A stretch of DNA of 64,000 nt from Streptomyces avicenniae (GTDB taxonomy: Bacteria > Actinomycetota > Actinomycetes > Streptomycetales > Streptomycetaceae). A program made the translations under genes and the position numbers. The notes below the pieces were generated by a model, which did not search any database, was not told the DNA's origin, and was given only the letters and a program-made list of their open reading frames with translations. Within the stretch, counting starts at the first letter, position 1; each line of letters begins with the position of its first letter. The stretch spans positions 1-64,000 of the forward strand of contig NZ_JOEK01000002.1 of assembly GCF_000719135.1 (NCBI RefSeq), in the 5' to 3' direction. Positions 34,394 through 43,584 of the stretch are shown piece by piece.

Positions 34394-35392
34394 GTGCGGT
34401 ACAGGACGGTGGGGGCGTCGGCCCTGCGGGTGGGGGCCGTCGGGCTGGGCTGCATGCCGATGAGCTGGGGCTACTCGGCGTCGGAGCGGTCCGGGGAAAC
34501 GTCACTGCGCGCCGTGGACGCGGCGCTGGACGCCGGGTGCTCCCTCCTCGACACGGCCGACATGTACGGGCCGTTCACCAATGAGCTGCTGCTCGGCCGG
34601 GTGCTGCGCAGGCGCAGGGCCGACGTGTTCGTCGCCACCAAGGGCGGGCTCCTGGCCGGTGAGCAGCACCTCGTGGCCGACGGCCGTCCCACCTCGATAC
34701 GCCGGGCCTGCGACGCCTCGCTGCGGCGGCTGCGGACGGACGTGATCGACCTCTACCAGCTGCACCGCCCCGACCCCGAGGTGCCGGTGGAGGAGACGTG
34801 GGGCGCCATGGCCGACCTGGTGCGGGCGGGCAAGGCGCGGGCGCTCGGGCTGTGTGCGCTGGAGGGCCGCGTGCGGCGGCGTGGCCCCGGCGAGCCGCCG
34901 CACGCGGCGACGCTGCGGCTGCTGGCGCGCGTCCAACAGGTGTTCCCGGTGAGCGCCGTGCAGGCCGAGCTGTCGGTGTGGGCGACCGGCGCGCTGGAGC
35001 GGCTGGTGCCGTGGTGCGCGACACGGGGTGTGGCGTTCCTGGCGGCGATGCCGCTGGGCAGCGGATTCCTGACGGGCACGCTGGTGCCCGGCGGCGGCTT
35101 CGAACCGGCGGACCTGCGGGCGCGGCACCCCCGGTTCACCGCCGAGATGATGGCGGCGAACCAGCCGGTGGTGGCCGGGCTGCGGCGCGTCGCGGCCCGG
35201 CATCCCGGCGCCACCCCGGCCCAGGTCGCGCTGGCCTGGCTCCTCGCGCTGGGACCGCACGTCATCCCCGTGCCCGGCACGAAGAAGGCGCGCTGGGCGG
35301 TGGAGAACGCGGGGGCCGCCGAACTGGAACTGACGCCGCGCGACCTGGCGGAGATCGCGGCCCTGCCGCCCGCCCGCGAGTCCTGGGAGTGA
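34394..35392 (+). CDS. Aldo/keto reductase
   Basis: A 332-residue NADPH-dependent AKR (TIM barrel). The catalytic tetrad is recognisable as LLDTADMYGP (Asp, Tyr), VATKGG (Lys) and LYQLHRPD (His), and the C-terminal cofactor segment is HVIPVPGTKKARWAVENAGA. The GTG at 34394 (MRYRTVGASALRVG) with AAGGA upstream is preferred over upstream in-frame starts that would add an Arg-rich lead. It is divergent from the hydroxyacid dehydrogenase. The substrate is unknown. Confidence 0.88.
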   Translation: MRYRTVGASALRVGAVGLGCMPMSWGYSASERSGETSLRAVDAALDAGCSLLDTADMYGPFTNELLLGRVLRRRRADVFVATKGGLLAGEQHLVADGRPTSIRRACDASLRRLRTDVIDLYQLHRPDPEVPVEETWGAMADLVRAGKARALGLCALEGRVRRRGPGEPPHAATLRLLARVQQVFPVSAVQAELSVWATGALERLVPWCATRGVAFLAAMPLGSGFLTGTLVPGGGFEPADLRARHPRFTAEMMAANQPVVAGLRRVAARHPGATPAQVALAWLLALGPHVIPVPGTKKARWAVENAGAAELELTPRDLAEIAALPPARESWE

Positions 35393-35459
35393 GGACGGCG
35401 GCGCGCGCGACGCATCAAGAGGGGCGGGGCGGGGTACGGCGCCTCCCGGAGGTGTGCTG

Positions 35460-36656
35460 ATGACGTTCCGCCATGGCACGTACGCGACACTCGCCGCGCT
35501 GGCGCTGCTGCTGTCGGCCTGTTCCTCGGACGAGGGGGACGGCGCGGAGGGCGGGGGCACGTCGGCGGCGCCGTCCCCCGCGCCGTCGGGGAGCGGGACG
35601 CCGCCCGAGGAGTCGGCCTCGGCGCCGGTCGCCTCGGTGGCGCCCGCCGAGGGGTCGGCCGAGGTGGTCGGCACGGTGGCCGAGGGGCTCGACGCGCCGT
35701 GGAGCCTGGTCGCGCTGCCGGGCGGGGACCTGCTCGTCGGCTCGCGTGACGACGGCACCGTCCGGCGTATCGCGGCGGACGGCGGGGCCGTGACGGACGC
35801 CGGGACGCTCCCCGGCGTCGCGGGCGGCGAGGGCGAGGGCGGGCTGCTCGGCCTCGCGACGGCGCCCGACTTCCCCGAATCGGGCCGCCTGTACGCCTAC
35901 TTCACGACGGACGACGACAACCGCGTCGCGACCTTCCGCTACGACGGCTCGGCCGCCGCGGGGGAGCAGCTGACCCCGGACGGCGACCTCGTCACCGACA
36001 TCCCCAGGGGCGCGGCGATCCACCACGGCGGGGCGCTCGCGTTCGGGCCCGACGGCATGCTGTACGCGGCGACCGGCGACACCGACAACACCGGCCGCCT
36101 GTCCCAGGACGAGCGGTCGCTCGCCGGGAAGATCCTCCGCATCGACCCGGTGACGGGCGGGGCACCGCCGGACAACCCCGCGCCCGACTCGCTGGTGTAC
36201 TCGCTCGGGCACCGCAACGTGCAGGGGCTGGCCTGGGACTCCGAGGGCACGCTGTGGGCGACCGAGCTGGGTGACGACACCTGGGACGAGCTGAACCGCA
36301 TCGAGCCGGGCGGCAACTACGGCTGGCCGGAGCAGGAGGGGCGCGGCGGCGAGGACGCGGGCTTCGTCGATCCGGTCGAACAGTGGCCCCCGGCCGAGGC
36401 GTCGCCGAGCGGCATGGCGTTCCAGAGCGGTTCCCTGTGGCTGGTCGGGCTGCGCGGGGAGCGGCTGTGGCGCGTGCCGCTGGACGGCGGCGAGCCGGTG
36501 GCGGAGCCGCAGGCGTTCCTGGAGGGCGAGCACGGGCGGCTGCGGACCGTCCTGCCGGTGGGCGAGGACGAGCTGCTGGTCGTCACCAACGAGACGGACG
36601 GCCGCGGCAGCCCGGAGGAGGGCGACGACCGCGTCCTGCGCGTCCGGGTGAGCTGA
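35460..36656 (+). CDS. Secreted lipoprotein, glucose/sorbosone dehydrogenase-like (PQQ-type beta-propeller)
   Basis: A 398-residue predicted lipoprotein. The signal peptide ends in LLLSAC (Cys21). An Asp/Ser/Pro-rich tether (about 22-75) is followed by a six-bladed GSDH propeller with EGGLLGLATAPDFP, HHGGALAFGPDGMLYAATGD, YSLGHRNVQGLAWD and GGNYGWPE. Family members oxidise aldose sugars using PQQ, or act as extracellular sugar-binding proteins without it. The start at 35460 follows GGAGG with 7-nt spacing. It follows the aldo/keto reductase by 67 bp. Confidence 0.88.
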   Translation: MTFRHGTYATLAALALLLSACSSDEGDGAEGGGTSAAPSPAPSGSGTPPEESASAPVASVAPAEGSAEVVGTVAEGLDAPWSLVALPGGDLLVGSRDDGTVRRIAADGGAVTDAGTLPGVAGGEGEGGLLGLATAPDFPESGRLYAYFTTDDDNRVATFRYDGSAAAGEQLTPDGDLVTDIPRGAAIHHGGALAFGPDGMLYAATGDTDNTGRLSQDERSLAGKILRIDPVTGGAPPDNPAPDSLVYSLGHRNVQGLAWDSEGTLWATELGDDTWDELNRIEPGGNYGWPEQEGRGGEDAGFVDPVEQWPPAEASPSGMAFQSGSLWLVGLRGERLWRVPLDGGEPVAEPQAFLEGEHGRLRTVLPVGEDELLVVTNETDGRGSPEEGDDRVLRVRVS

Positions 36657-36669
36657 CCTCCGGCGCGGC

Positions 36670-39669
36670 TCAGGAGGGGGCCGGGGCCTGGTCGAGAAGG
36701 CCGAGGCGGTGCGCGACCGCGGCGGCCTCGCCCCGGCCCGAGACCTCCAGCTTCGCGAGGATGTTGGAGACGTGCACGCTCGCCGTCTTCGGCGAGATGA
36801 ACAGCTCCTCGGCTATCTGCCGGTTGCTGCGACCCACCGCCACCAGCGCGAGGACGTCACGCTCCCGGGGCGTGAGACCGGCCGACGGGCGGGCGGCCCG
36901 CGCGTGCCCGGCGGCGAGCGGCAGCCTGGCCCGCTGCGCGATCCTGCCGAGCCGTTCCTTCAGCAGTCCCGCGCCGAGGGCGTCGGCCTGGGCGTACGCC
37001 GCGGTGAGACGCTCGGCCGCCGCGTCGCGCTCCCCCTCGGCGAGCAGCGCCTCGCCCCAGCGGGCGGCGACGTGCGCCGTGTCGTACGGACGGCCGAGGC
37101 CGTCGAACGCCGCCGCCACACTGGCCCAGTCGGCCGCGCGGGCCGTGCCCTCGGCCCGGCGCAGCTCCGCCTCGACCAGGTCAGCGTGGGCCTTCCAGAC
37201 CGGATAGTCGCGCCGGACGCCGGACGCGTACTCCCGGATCGCCGCGACGGCCTCGGCGCGGCCGGGACCGGCCGCCGGTACGCCGAGGGCCTCCGACTCC
37301 GCCTCGGCGGCGCGCGCGAGCAGGGGCCAGGTGTACCGGCCGCTGCCCGTGTGGTGCCGCTCGGCGACGAGACCGGCGAAGATCTCCCGCGCGTCGAGGA
37401 CGCGGGCGTCCACGGCGGCGAGCGCGATGCGGTACTCGATCAGCGGGTGGCCGTACTGCGGGGCCCAGCCGTACGGGCTGTGCTGTCTCAGCACCTCGGC
37501 GACCTCCTCGCGGGCCGCCGCGAGGTCACCGCGCGCGAGGGCGAGGCGGGCCAGCCGCTGGGCCGCGAGGGCGCGGGCGACCGGGGTCTGCGCGTGGCGG
37601 CGCGCCTGCCGGGCGGCGGCCTCGGCCTCGGCCCAGCGGCCGAGGGAGAAGTAGGCGTCGGCCTGGTTCCCGTGGAGCCACGCGACGCTCTCCCGCAGGC
37701 CGTACTCGTCGGCGATGCGCAGACCGCTCTCCCCCACCCCCAGCGACTCCGCCGAGGAGCCCATCGACTCCAGCAGCGACTGGAGGTTGACGTGGCAGCG
37801 CGCGACGAGGCTGTGCAGCGAGCAGGCCGTGACGCGCTCCACCACCGCCCGCATGTGGACCAGGCCCTCGGCGCCCCGGCCGGTCTCGATGAGGAGCCCG
37901 CCGAGGCTCAGCCGGGCGTTCAGCTCCGTGTCCTCGTCGCCGACCTGGCGGGCCAGCTCCATGGCGCGCTCGGCCAGCGGCAGATGCTCGGGCCTCGGGT
38001 CGAAGATGGAGCTCCACAGCGCCGACTCGGCGGTGACCTTGGCGTGGATGGGGGACGGCGGCAGGTCCCCCAGCAGGCGGCGGGCGGCGGCCAGCTCGTC
38101 GGCGCCGGTGCCGCGGCCGAAGTTCCGTACGTGCTTGGACTGCTCGGAGCGGAACCACGCCTCCCGCAGCGGGTGTCCGAGCCCGTCCAGCACGCGCAGG
38201 GCACGCCGCCCGACGGACAGGCCGCGCTCGGGCTCGCCCGCGTAGCGTGCGGCGAGCGTCATCTCGGCGAGCAGGTCGAGGAAGAGCAGTTCCTCGTTGT
38301 CGCAGGCGCACAGCGGGTAGGACTCGGCGTCCTCGGCGAGCGGCAGCCGCCTGCGCACCTCGGCGGGCACGTCGTCCCACAGTTCGAGGGCGCGCTCCAG
38401 CAGGTGCAGCTGCTCGGCGTAGGCGTAGCGGACGCGGGCGTTCTCGGCGGCCTTCATCACGGCGGGCAGGGCGCGCACGGGGTCGTGCGCGCGGTACCAG
38501 TACCCGGCGAGGCGGACGGGCAGCTCGTCGGCGCAGACGAGTCCCGGGTCGGCCTCCAGCGCCTCCGCGTAGCGGCGGTTGACGCGGCTGCGCTCGCCCG
38601 GCAGGAGGTCGTCCTCGACGGCCTCGCGCAGCAGGGCGTGCCGGAATCCGTAGGTCTCGTTGTCGCGGGCCCGCAGGACGTTGGCGCCCACAGCGGTGCG
38701 CACGGCATCGATCAGCTCGTCGTCACCGAGGCCGGTGACGGCCCGCAGCAGCCGGTGCTCGACGTGGGAGCCGCCGGGGGCGGCGACGGAGACGACGCGC
38801 TGCACGGCGTCCGGCAGGTTCTCGACGCGCATGAGGAGCAGGTCGCGGACGGAGTCGCTGAGCACCCCGGGGCCGGGGAGACAGGACAGCTCCTCGACGA
38901 AGAAGGCGTTGCCCTCCGAGCGGCGGAATATCTCGTCGAGCTGGTCGTGCGCCGGTGCGGCGCCGTGTATCCCGGCGAGCTGGCCGCGCACCTCGTCGCG
39001 GGTGAACCGGGCCAGGTCGAGGCGGCGGACGGCGCGCAGCCTGTCCAGCTCGGCCAGGAAGGGGCGCAGCGGGTGGCGGCGGTGGATGTCGTCGGACCGG
39101 TAGGTGGTGACCAGCAGGACGCGGCCGTGCTGGAGGGACCGCAGGAGGTAGCCGAGCAGTTCGCGGGTGGAGCGGTCGGACCAGTGCAGGTCCTCGACGA
39201 CGAGCACGAGCGTGCGGTGCTCGGAGAGCCGTTCCAGGAGGCGGGCGGTCAGCTCGAACAGCCGCGTCCTGCCCTCCTGTTCGCGGGCGGCGGGCGCCGC
39301 CTCGTCCTGCGGGCCGAGCTCGGGCAGGAGCCTGGCCAGCTCGCCGCCGAATCCGGCGGCGGCCGTCGTCAGGTCGTCGCCGAGCCGGTGGTGCAGGGCG
39401 CGCAGCACGGCGGCGAAGGGGGCGAACGGGAGGCCGTCGGCCCCGGCCTCCACGCACGCGCCGAGCGCGGTGACGGCGCCGGTGGCCCGCGCTCCGGCGA
39501 GGAACTCCTCGGCGAGCCGGGTCTTGCCGACGCCCGCCTCGCCGCTGATCAGGACGGCCTGCGGCCGTCCGGCCGACGCGTCGGCGAGCGCCGCCGACAG
39601 CCGTTCACGCTCGGCGAGGCGGCCGATGAACACCGGGCTGACAGTCCTGTTGAGCATGTCGCGAAGCAT
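36670..39669 (-). CDS. Large LuxR-type ATPase regulator (LAL family), paralogue 1
   Basis: About 1000 residues. An N-terminal AAA/NACHT-like ATPase has Walker A GEAGVGKT and Walker B LVLVVEDLHWSD. A long helical TPR-like middle follows (about 380-900), then a C-terminal LuxR helix-turn-helix (LTPRERDVLALVAVGRSNRQ onward). LAL proteins are ATP-binding transcription activators, often for secondary metabolism or sugar use. The start is ambiguous: ATG at 39669 (weak GGGA) or GTG at 39681. It lies 39 bp after the 65-residue ORF. Its paralogue at 40171 shares the domain plan, and the helix-turn-helix DNA is almost identical. Confidence 0.9.
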   Translation of the reverse strand: MLRDMLNRTVSPVFIGRLAERERLSAALADASAGRPQAVLISGEAGVGKTRLAEEFLAGARATGAVTALGACVEAGADGLPFAPFAAVLRALHHRLGDDLTTAAAGFGGELARLLPELGPQDEAAPAAREQEGRTRLFELTARLLERLSEHRTLVLVVEDLHWSDRSTRELLGYLLRSLQHGRVLLVTTYRSDDIHRRHPLRPFLAELDRLRAVRRLDLARFTRDEVRGQLAGIHGAAPAHDQLDEIFRRSEGNAFFVEELSCLPGPGVLSDSVRDLLLMRVENLPDAVQRVVSVAAPGGSHVEHRLLRAVTGLGDDELIDAVRTAVGANVLRARDNETYGFRHALLREAVEDDLLPGERSRVNRRYAEALEADPGLVCADELPVRLAGYWYRAHDPVRALPAVMKAAENARVRYAYAEQLHLLERALELWDDVPAEVRRRLPLAEDAESYPLCACDNEELLFLDLLAEMTLAARYAGEPERGLSVGRRALRVLDGLGHPLREAWFRSEQSKHVRNFGRGTGADELAAARRLLGDLPPSPIHAKVTAESALWSSIFDPRPEHLPLAERAMELARQVGDEDTELNARLSLGGLLIETGRGAEGLVHMRAVVERVTACSLHSLVARCHVNLQSLLESMGSSAESLGVGESGLRIADEYGLRESVAWLHGNQADAYFSLGRWAEAEAAARQARRHAQTPVARALAAQRLARLALARGDLAAAREEVAEVLRQHSPYGWAPQYGHPLIEYRIALAAVDARVLDAREIFAGLVAERHHTGSGRYTWPLLARAAEAESEALGVPAAGPGRAEAVAAIREYASGVRRDYPVWKAHADLVEAELRRAEGTARAADWASVAAAFDGLGRPYDTAHVAARWGEALLAEGERDAAAERLTAAYAQADALGAGLLKERLGRIAQRARLPLAAGHARAARPSAGLTPRERDVLALVAVGRSNRQIAEELFISPKTASVHVSNILAKLEVSGRGEAAAVAHRLGLLDQAPAPS

Positions 39670-39708
39670 CGCATATCCCACTGACAGTGCCGAGGGCGTC
39701 GGGCGGCG

Positions 39709-39906
39709 TCAGGCGTTCGCCCTGCGCCACGGCGTCCAGCGGCGGACGGCGGCCCCCGGTGTCGGCCCCGGCGCGCCGTCCCGCGTGCCCTCCGCCCGTC
39801 GGCGGGCGGCGGCGCCCCGCGCGGCGACGGAGGCGAGACGTTCCTGCTCGGCCTGGCGGCGCAGCTCCGCGAGGCGCATCTCGACGATCCTGAGTTCGGT
39901 GGTCAT
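39709..39906 (-). CDS. Small charged helical protein, 65 aa, upstream of LAL paralogue 1
   Basis: The ATG at 39906 has GGAGGAG 7 nt upstream. The product starts MTTELRIVEMRLAELRRQAEQERLA, an amphipathic charged helix/coiled coil of about 30 residues, and ends Arg/Trp-rich (VRRWTPWRRANA). The same kind of ORF precedes LAL paralogue 2, so the small ORF and LAL gene look like a duplicated two-gene unit. Function is unknown. A triple heptamer repeat lies in its promoter region. Confidence 0.65.
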   Translation of the reverse strand: MTTELRIVEMRLAELRRQAEQERLASVAARGAAARRRAEGTRDGAPGPTPGAAVRRWTPWRRANA

Positions 39907-40015
39907 GGCCCGCTCCTCCTGTGTCCCCGGGGCTCCTCCCCCGTGGTCTCCAGACTCCTCGCCAAGGCAGGGCGGCCACCTCGGGAGAACGGCGCATCTC
40001 CCTGCCTCACGGGGA

Positions 40016-40064
40016 CCTCAGACAGGGGGCGCGGGACGTCTGAGGCCCCCTCGGGGTCCTTAGA
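40016..40064 (-). promoter_or_regulatory. Three TCTGAGG-type heptamers upstream of the 65-aa ORF
   Basis: The heptamers are at 40016-40022 (minus, TCTGAGG), 40039-40045 (plus, TCTGAGG) and 40058-40064 (minus, TCTAAGG), 23 and 19 bp apart. The first continues as TCTGAGGTCCCC, identical to the corresponding site upstream of the other small ORF (43580-43591). The cluster lies 110-158 bp before the start codon, the place of an activator array. Confidence 0.5.
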
Positions 40065-40170
40065 GGAGTGCGGGGACGGACGGAACGCGGGGCGGCGGGC
40101 GGCCTGTTGACCCGCGCGGGCGTGCAGGCATACAGGTGTGCCGACAGGCGACGGCAGCCGTCCCGTGGGG

Positions 40171-43100
40171 TCAGCCGTCCGCCGGGGGGACGAGCCCGAG
40201 CCGGTGCACGAGGGCGGCGGCCTCGACACGGCCGGTCACCTCCAGCTTGGACAGGATGTTGGAGACGTGCACGCTCGCCGTCTTCGGCGAGATGAACAGC
40301 TCCTCGGCTATCTGCCGGTTGCTGCGGCCCACCGAGACCAGCGCGAGGACGTCACGCTCCCGGGGCGTGAGGCCGAACGGGTCCGCGGGCCCGGCGGACG
40401 ACGCGCCGTCCCCGCCGCGGACGGGGCCGGGGCCCGAGGGCCCGGGATCCGTGAGGCTGATGCGCGCCGAGGCGGCGAGCCGTTCGGCCCGCGCGCGCAG
40501 CGGCACGGCGCCCAGCTCCCCGGCGACCCGCACGGTGTCGCGCAGCAGGTCGGTGGCGGACGCGCGGTCCACCGCGCCCCCGGCGGTCAGCAGCGACTCG
40601 GCGAGGGCGCAGCGGGCCTCCGCCAGGTGGAAGGGGATGCCGAGGCCGGCGAGGGCGTCGGCCGCCGCGCTCCAGTCCGCCGGTGTGTCGCGGCCCTCGG
40701 CGCGCAGCAGCCGCGCGTCCACGAAGGGGCCGAACGCCGCCCAGGCGGGCATCAGTTCGGGCAGCCGCTCGCGGACCTCCCGTATCCGCCGCAGGGCACC
40801 GGCGCGGCCGGGGGCGGCGGCGGGCAGCCCCCGTACGTCCGCCTCCGTCCCGGCGGCGAGGGCGAGGACCTGCCAGGCCAGTGACGACGTGAAGGGCGGC
40901 GCGGGGACGGCGAGGGCGTCGGCGGCGAGCCGCCTGACGTCGAGGAAGCGGCCCTCGGCCGCCGTGAGGCCGACGCTGAGCCGCGCGCGGAGGAGGACGT
41001 GGTCGCCGTCCGCGTCCCCGGGCGGCAGTGCGCCGTCCGCCGCCGCCCGGCGGGCACGCGCACCGGCCAGGTCGCCCCGCAGCACGGCCAGGTACCCGGC
41101 GGTGAGCGCGGACATGCCACGGGGGCGCGGCACGTCGGACTCGTGCACCAGGGCCAGCACGGCGTCGGCCTCCCGCCAGCGCCCGAGCGCGACGAGCGAC
41201 TCGGCCATGTTGCCCCGGATCCATGCCCGCGTGTCGGAGAGACCGAAGCGCTCGGCCGTGTCGAGGCCGCGGTCACCCGCGGCGAGGGCCTCCTCCAGAC
41301 GGCCCACCTCGCCGAGCGTCGCCGCGTAGTTGACCAGGCAGCGGCCGAGGAGGGCGATCCGGCCGCTCGCGATGACGCGTTCGGTCAGCGCGGACAGTTC
41401 GGCGAGGCCCTGGGCGACGTCGCCGGAGTCGGCGCGCAGGCTGGCGAGGGAGAAGCGCATGTACAGCTCGGTGTCCTCGGCGCCGACCTCGCGGGCCACG
41501 CCGATCGCCCGCCGGGCCAGCTCGTACGTCGCGGGCTCCGGCCTCTTCTCCGCGAGGCGGCGGGAGGCGATCTGCGCGAGCACCTGGGCCTGGACGACGG
41601 ACGGCGGACGCTCGTTGACGAGGGCCTCCGCGCGCAGCAGGTCGGACCACCCGTCGTCGCATCCGGTGCCGTGGGCCAGGGAGCGGGAGCGCTGCAGCAG
41701 GAACCAGGCGGCGCGCAGCGGATCGGCCCGCTCGTCCAGGTCGCGCAGTGCGCGGCGGCTGATCGCGAGGACGCGGCCGAGGCGTTCAGCGAGCGAGGCG
41801 GCGGCCGTCGCCTCGGCGAGCAGGTCGATGTGGTCGAGGGGCCGGTCGTGCGGCTCGGGGGCGGGGTACGCCCACAGCGGCTCGGCGGGCCGCAGGCGGG
41901 AGCGGACCTCGCCGGGGACGGCGTCCCACAGTTCGAGGGCGCGTTCCAGCAGGCGGAGCCGTTCGGCCTGCGCGGTGCGGCGGCCCGCGTCCACGGCGGC
42001 GGCGAGCACGGCGGGCAGTGCCTCGGCGCGGTCGCCGGACTGGTACCAGTGGCTGGCGAGCCGCGCGGCGCGCTGGTCGGCGCCGACGAGGGTGGGGTCG
42101 GCGGAGAGTGTTTCGGCGAACCGTCGGTGGAGACCGGCCCGTTCGCCCGGCAGCAGGTCGTCGAGGACGGCCTCGCGCATCAGGGCGTGGTGGAAGCGGT
42201 AGCCGTCGCACTCGGGCACGGGCACCAGCAGCCGGGCGCCCACGGCGGCGCGCAGCGCGGTCAGCAGGTCGGCCTCCGGTATCTCGGCGACGCGGGCGAG
42301 CAGCGCGTGCTCGACGGACGCGCCGCCCACGGCGACGGCCCGCAGGACGTCCTGCTCGGCCTCGGGCCTGGCCTCGACACGGACGAGGAGCAGGTCGCGC
42401 AGGGGCTCGCTGAGGCAGGCGGCTCCGGCGGACGCCAGGGCCTCGACGAAGTAGGCGTTGCCGCCGGAGCGGTCGTAGACCTGGTCGAGGACGACCCGGT
42501 GCGGCGCCGCGCCGGTGATGCCGGTGACCTGGGCCGCGACCTCGTCCCGCGTGAAGCGGCTCAGCTCCATGCGCCGGACGGTGCGCAGCCGGTCGAGCCC
42601 GGCCAGGAACGGGCGCAGCGGGTGGCGGCGGTGGATGTCGTCGGACCGGTAGGTGGCCAGGAGCAGGAGGCGGGCCGAGCGGACGGAGCGTATGAGGTAG
42701 CCGAGCAGTTCGCGGGTGGAGCGGTCGGCCCAGTGGAGGTCCTCGAAGGCGACGATCAGCGGCCGGTCGGCGGCGGCGCGCTCCAGCAGACGTGCCACCG
42801 CCTCGAACATGCGGGCGCGGTCCTGGCCGTCAGGGGCGGCGGCGGGGGCCTCGCCCAGCTCGGGCAGCAGGCGGGCCAGCTCGGCGTCCAGGCCGCCCGC
42901 CGCCGCGTCGGCCCGGCCCGCCTCCAGGTGCTGGCGGAGGGCGCGCAGGACGGGCACGACGGGCGCGAACGGCAGGCCGTCCGCCTCGCCGAGCTCGACG
43001 CAGACGCCGACGGCCGCCACCGCGCCGTCCTCCGGTGTCCTGGCGAGGAACTCCTCAAGCAGCCGTGACTTGCCGACCCCGGCCTCGCCGCCGATGACGA

Positions 43101-43233
43101 AGACCTGGGTCTCCCCGCCCGCGGCCAGCCGCAGCCCGTCCGTCAGCTCGGCCAGCTCACCTGAGCGGCCGATGAACACGGGACTGACGGGCTGGCTCTC
43201 CACGGGATCGAGGATGGCATGGAGCACTGACAC
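40171..43233 (-). CDS. Large LuxR-type ATPase regulator (LAL family), paralogue 2
   Basis: A 1020-residue LAL regulator. Walker A is GEAGVGKS (49-56) and Walker B LIVAFEDLHWADRSTRELLG. The motif YRSDDIHRRHPLRPFLAGLDR is shared with paralogue 1. A helical repeat region of about 500 residues follows, then a C-terminal LuxR helix-turn-helix (LTPRERDVLALVSVGRSNRQ). The GTG at 43233 has AAGGG upstream. It lies 81 bp after a 66-residue charged ORF and upstream of the first small ORF/LAL pair, all leftward. It probably arose by tandem duplication. Targets are unknown. Confidence 0.9.
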   Translation of the reverse strand: MSVLHAILDPVESQPVSPVFIGRSGELAELTDGLRLAAGGETQVFVIGGEAGVGKSRLLEEFLARTPEDGAVAAVGVCVELGEADGLPFAPVVPVLRALRQHLEAGRADAAAGGLDAELARLLPELGEAPAAAPDGQDRARMFEAVARLLERAAADRPLIVAFEDLHWADRSTRELLGYLIRSVRSARLLLLATYRSDDIHRRHPLRPFLAGLDRLRTVRRMELSRFTRDEVAAQVTGITGAAPHRVVLDQVYDRSGGNAYFVEALASAGAACLSEPLRDLLLVRVEARPEAEQDVLRAVAVGGASVEHALLARVAEIPEADLLTALRAAVGARLLVPVPECDGYRFHHALMREAVLDDLLPGERAGLHRRFAETLSADPTLVGADQRAARLASHWYQSGDRAEALPAVLAAAVDAGRRTAQAERLRLLERALELWDAVPGEVRSRLRPAEPLWAYPAPEPHDRPLDHIDLLAEATAAASLAERLGRVLAISRRALRDLDERADPLRAAWFLLQRSRSLAHGTGCDDGWSDLLRAEALVNERPPSVVQAQVLAQIASRRLAEKRPEPATYELARRAIGVAREVGAEDTELYMRFSLASLRADSGDVAQGLAELSALTERVIASGRIALLGRCLVNYAATLGEVGRLEEALAAGDRGLDTAERFGLSDTRAWIRGNMAESLVALGRWREADAVLALVHESDVPRPRGMSALTAGYLAVLRGDLAGARARRAAADGALPPGDADGDHVLLRARLSVGLTAAEGRFLDVRRLAADALAVPAPPFTSSLAWQVLALAAGTEADVRGLPAAAPGRAGALRRIREVRERLPELMPAWAAFGPFVDARLLRAEGRDTPADWSAAADALAGLGIPFHLAEARCALAESLLTAGGAVDRASATDLLRDTVRVAGELGAVPLRARAERLAASARISLTDPGPSGPGPVRGGDGASSAGPADPFGLTPRERDVLALVSVGRSNRQIAEELFISPKTASVHVSNILSKLEVTGRVEAAALVHRLGLVPPADG

Positions 43234-43314
43234 GGGCTGACCCTTTTCACGGAAGGCGGAGCGGGACGGGCGGGTGCGGGGCGCGGGGCGCCGCCGCAGG
43301 GGGACGGACGACGG

Positions 43315-43515
43315 TCACGCCGCCGCGGTCCACCGGCCCTCGGTGGGCCCGGCGGTCGTGGCGGAGCGGGGCGCCCCCGAGCCGGTGCCCGAGCCGGTGT
43401 CGGCGTCGGTGTCGGCGTCGGCGTCGCGGCGGCGGGCCTTGCGGGTGAGTCGGTGCTCCCGCGCCGCCTGTTCCAGCTCGGCGGCGCGCTGTCGGTGCAG
43501 GTCGAAGGTGAACAT
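43315..43515 (-). CDS. Small charged helical protein, 66 aa, upstream of LAL paralogue 2
   Basis: The ATG at 43515 gives MFTFDLHRQRAAELEQAAREHRL, a charged helix like that of the 65-residue ORF. A low-complexity DADADTDADTGSGTGSG stretch encoded by tandem GTC/GGCGTC-type repeats (about 43390-43430) follows, then a short tail. The Shine-Dalgarno is modest (AGGGG). Conservation of position and helix pattern with the first unit supports a real gene. Function is unknown. Confidence 0.6.
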   Translation of the reverse strand: MFTFDLHRQRAAELEQAAREHRLTRKARRRDADADTDADTGSGTGSGAPRSATTAGPTEGRWTAAA

Positions 43516-43584
43516 GCCCCTACCCTCGCCGGGCAGGCGTCCCCGCCGCATCGGGCATCAGCCGCGTTTCCGCCCCCCTGGGGA

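Noticed and set aside
43390..43430. GTC/GGCGTC tandem repeat as a CRISPR or satellite array
   Set aside because: It is an in-frame low-complexity coding repeat (Asp-Ala/Asp-Thr) with no spacers. No CRISPR-like array was seen anywhere.
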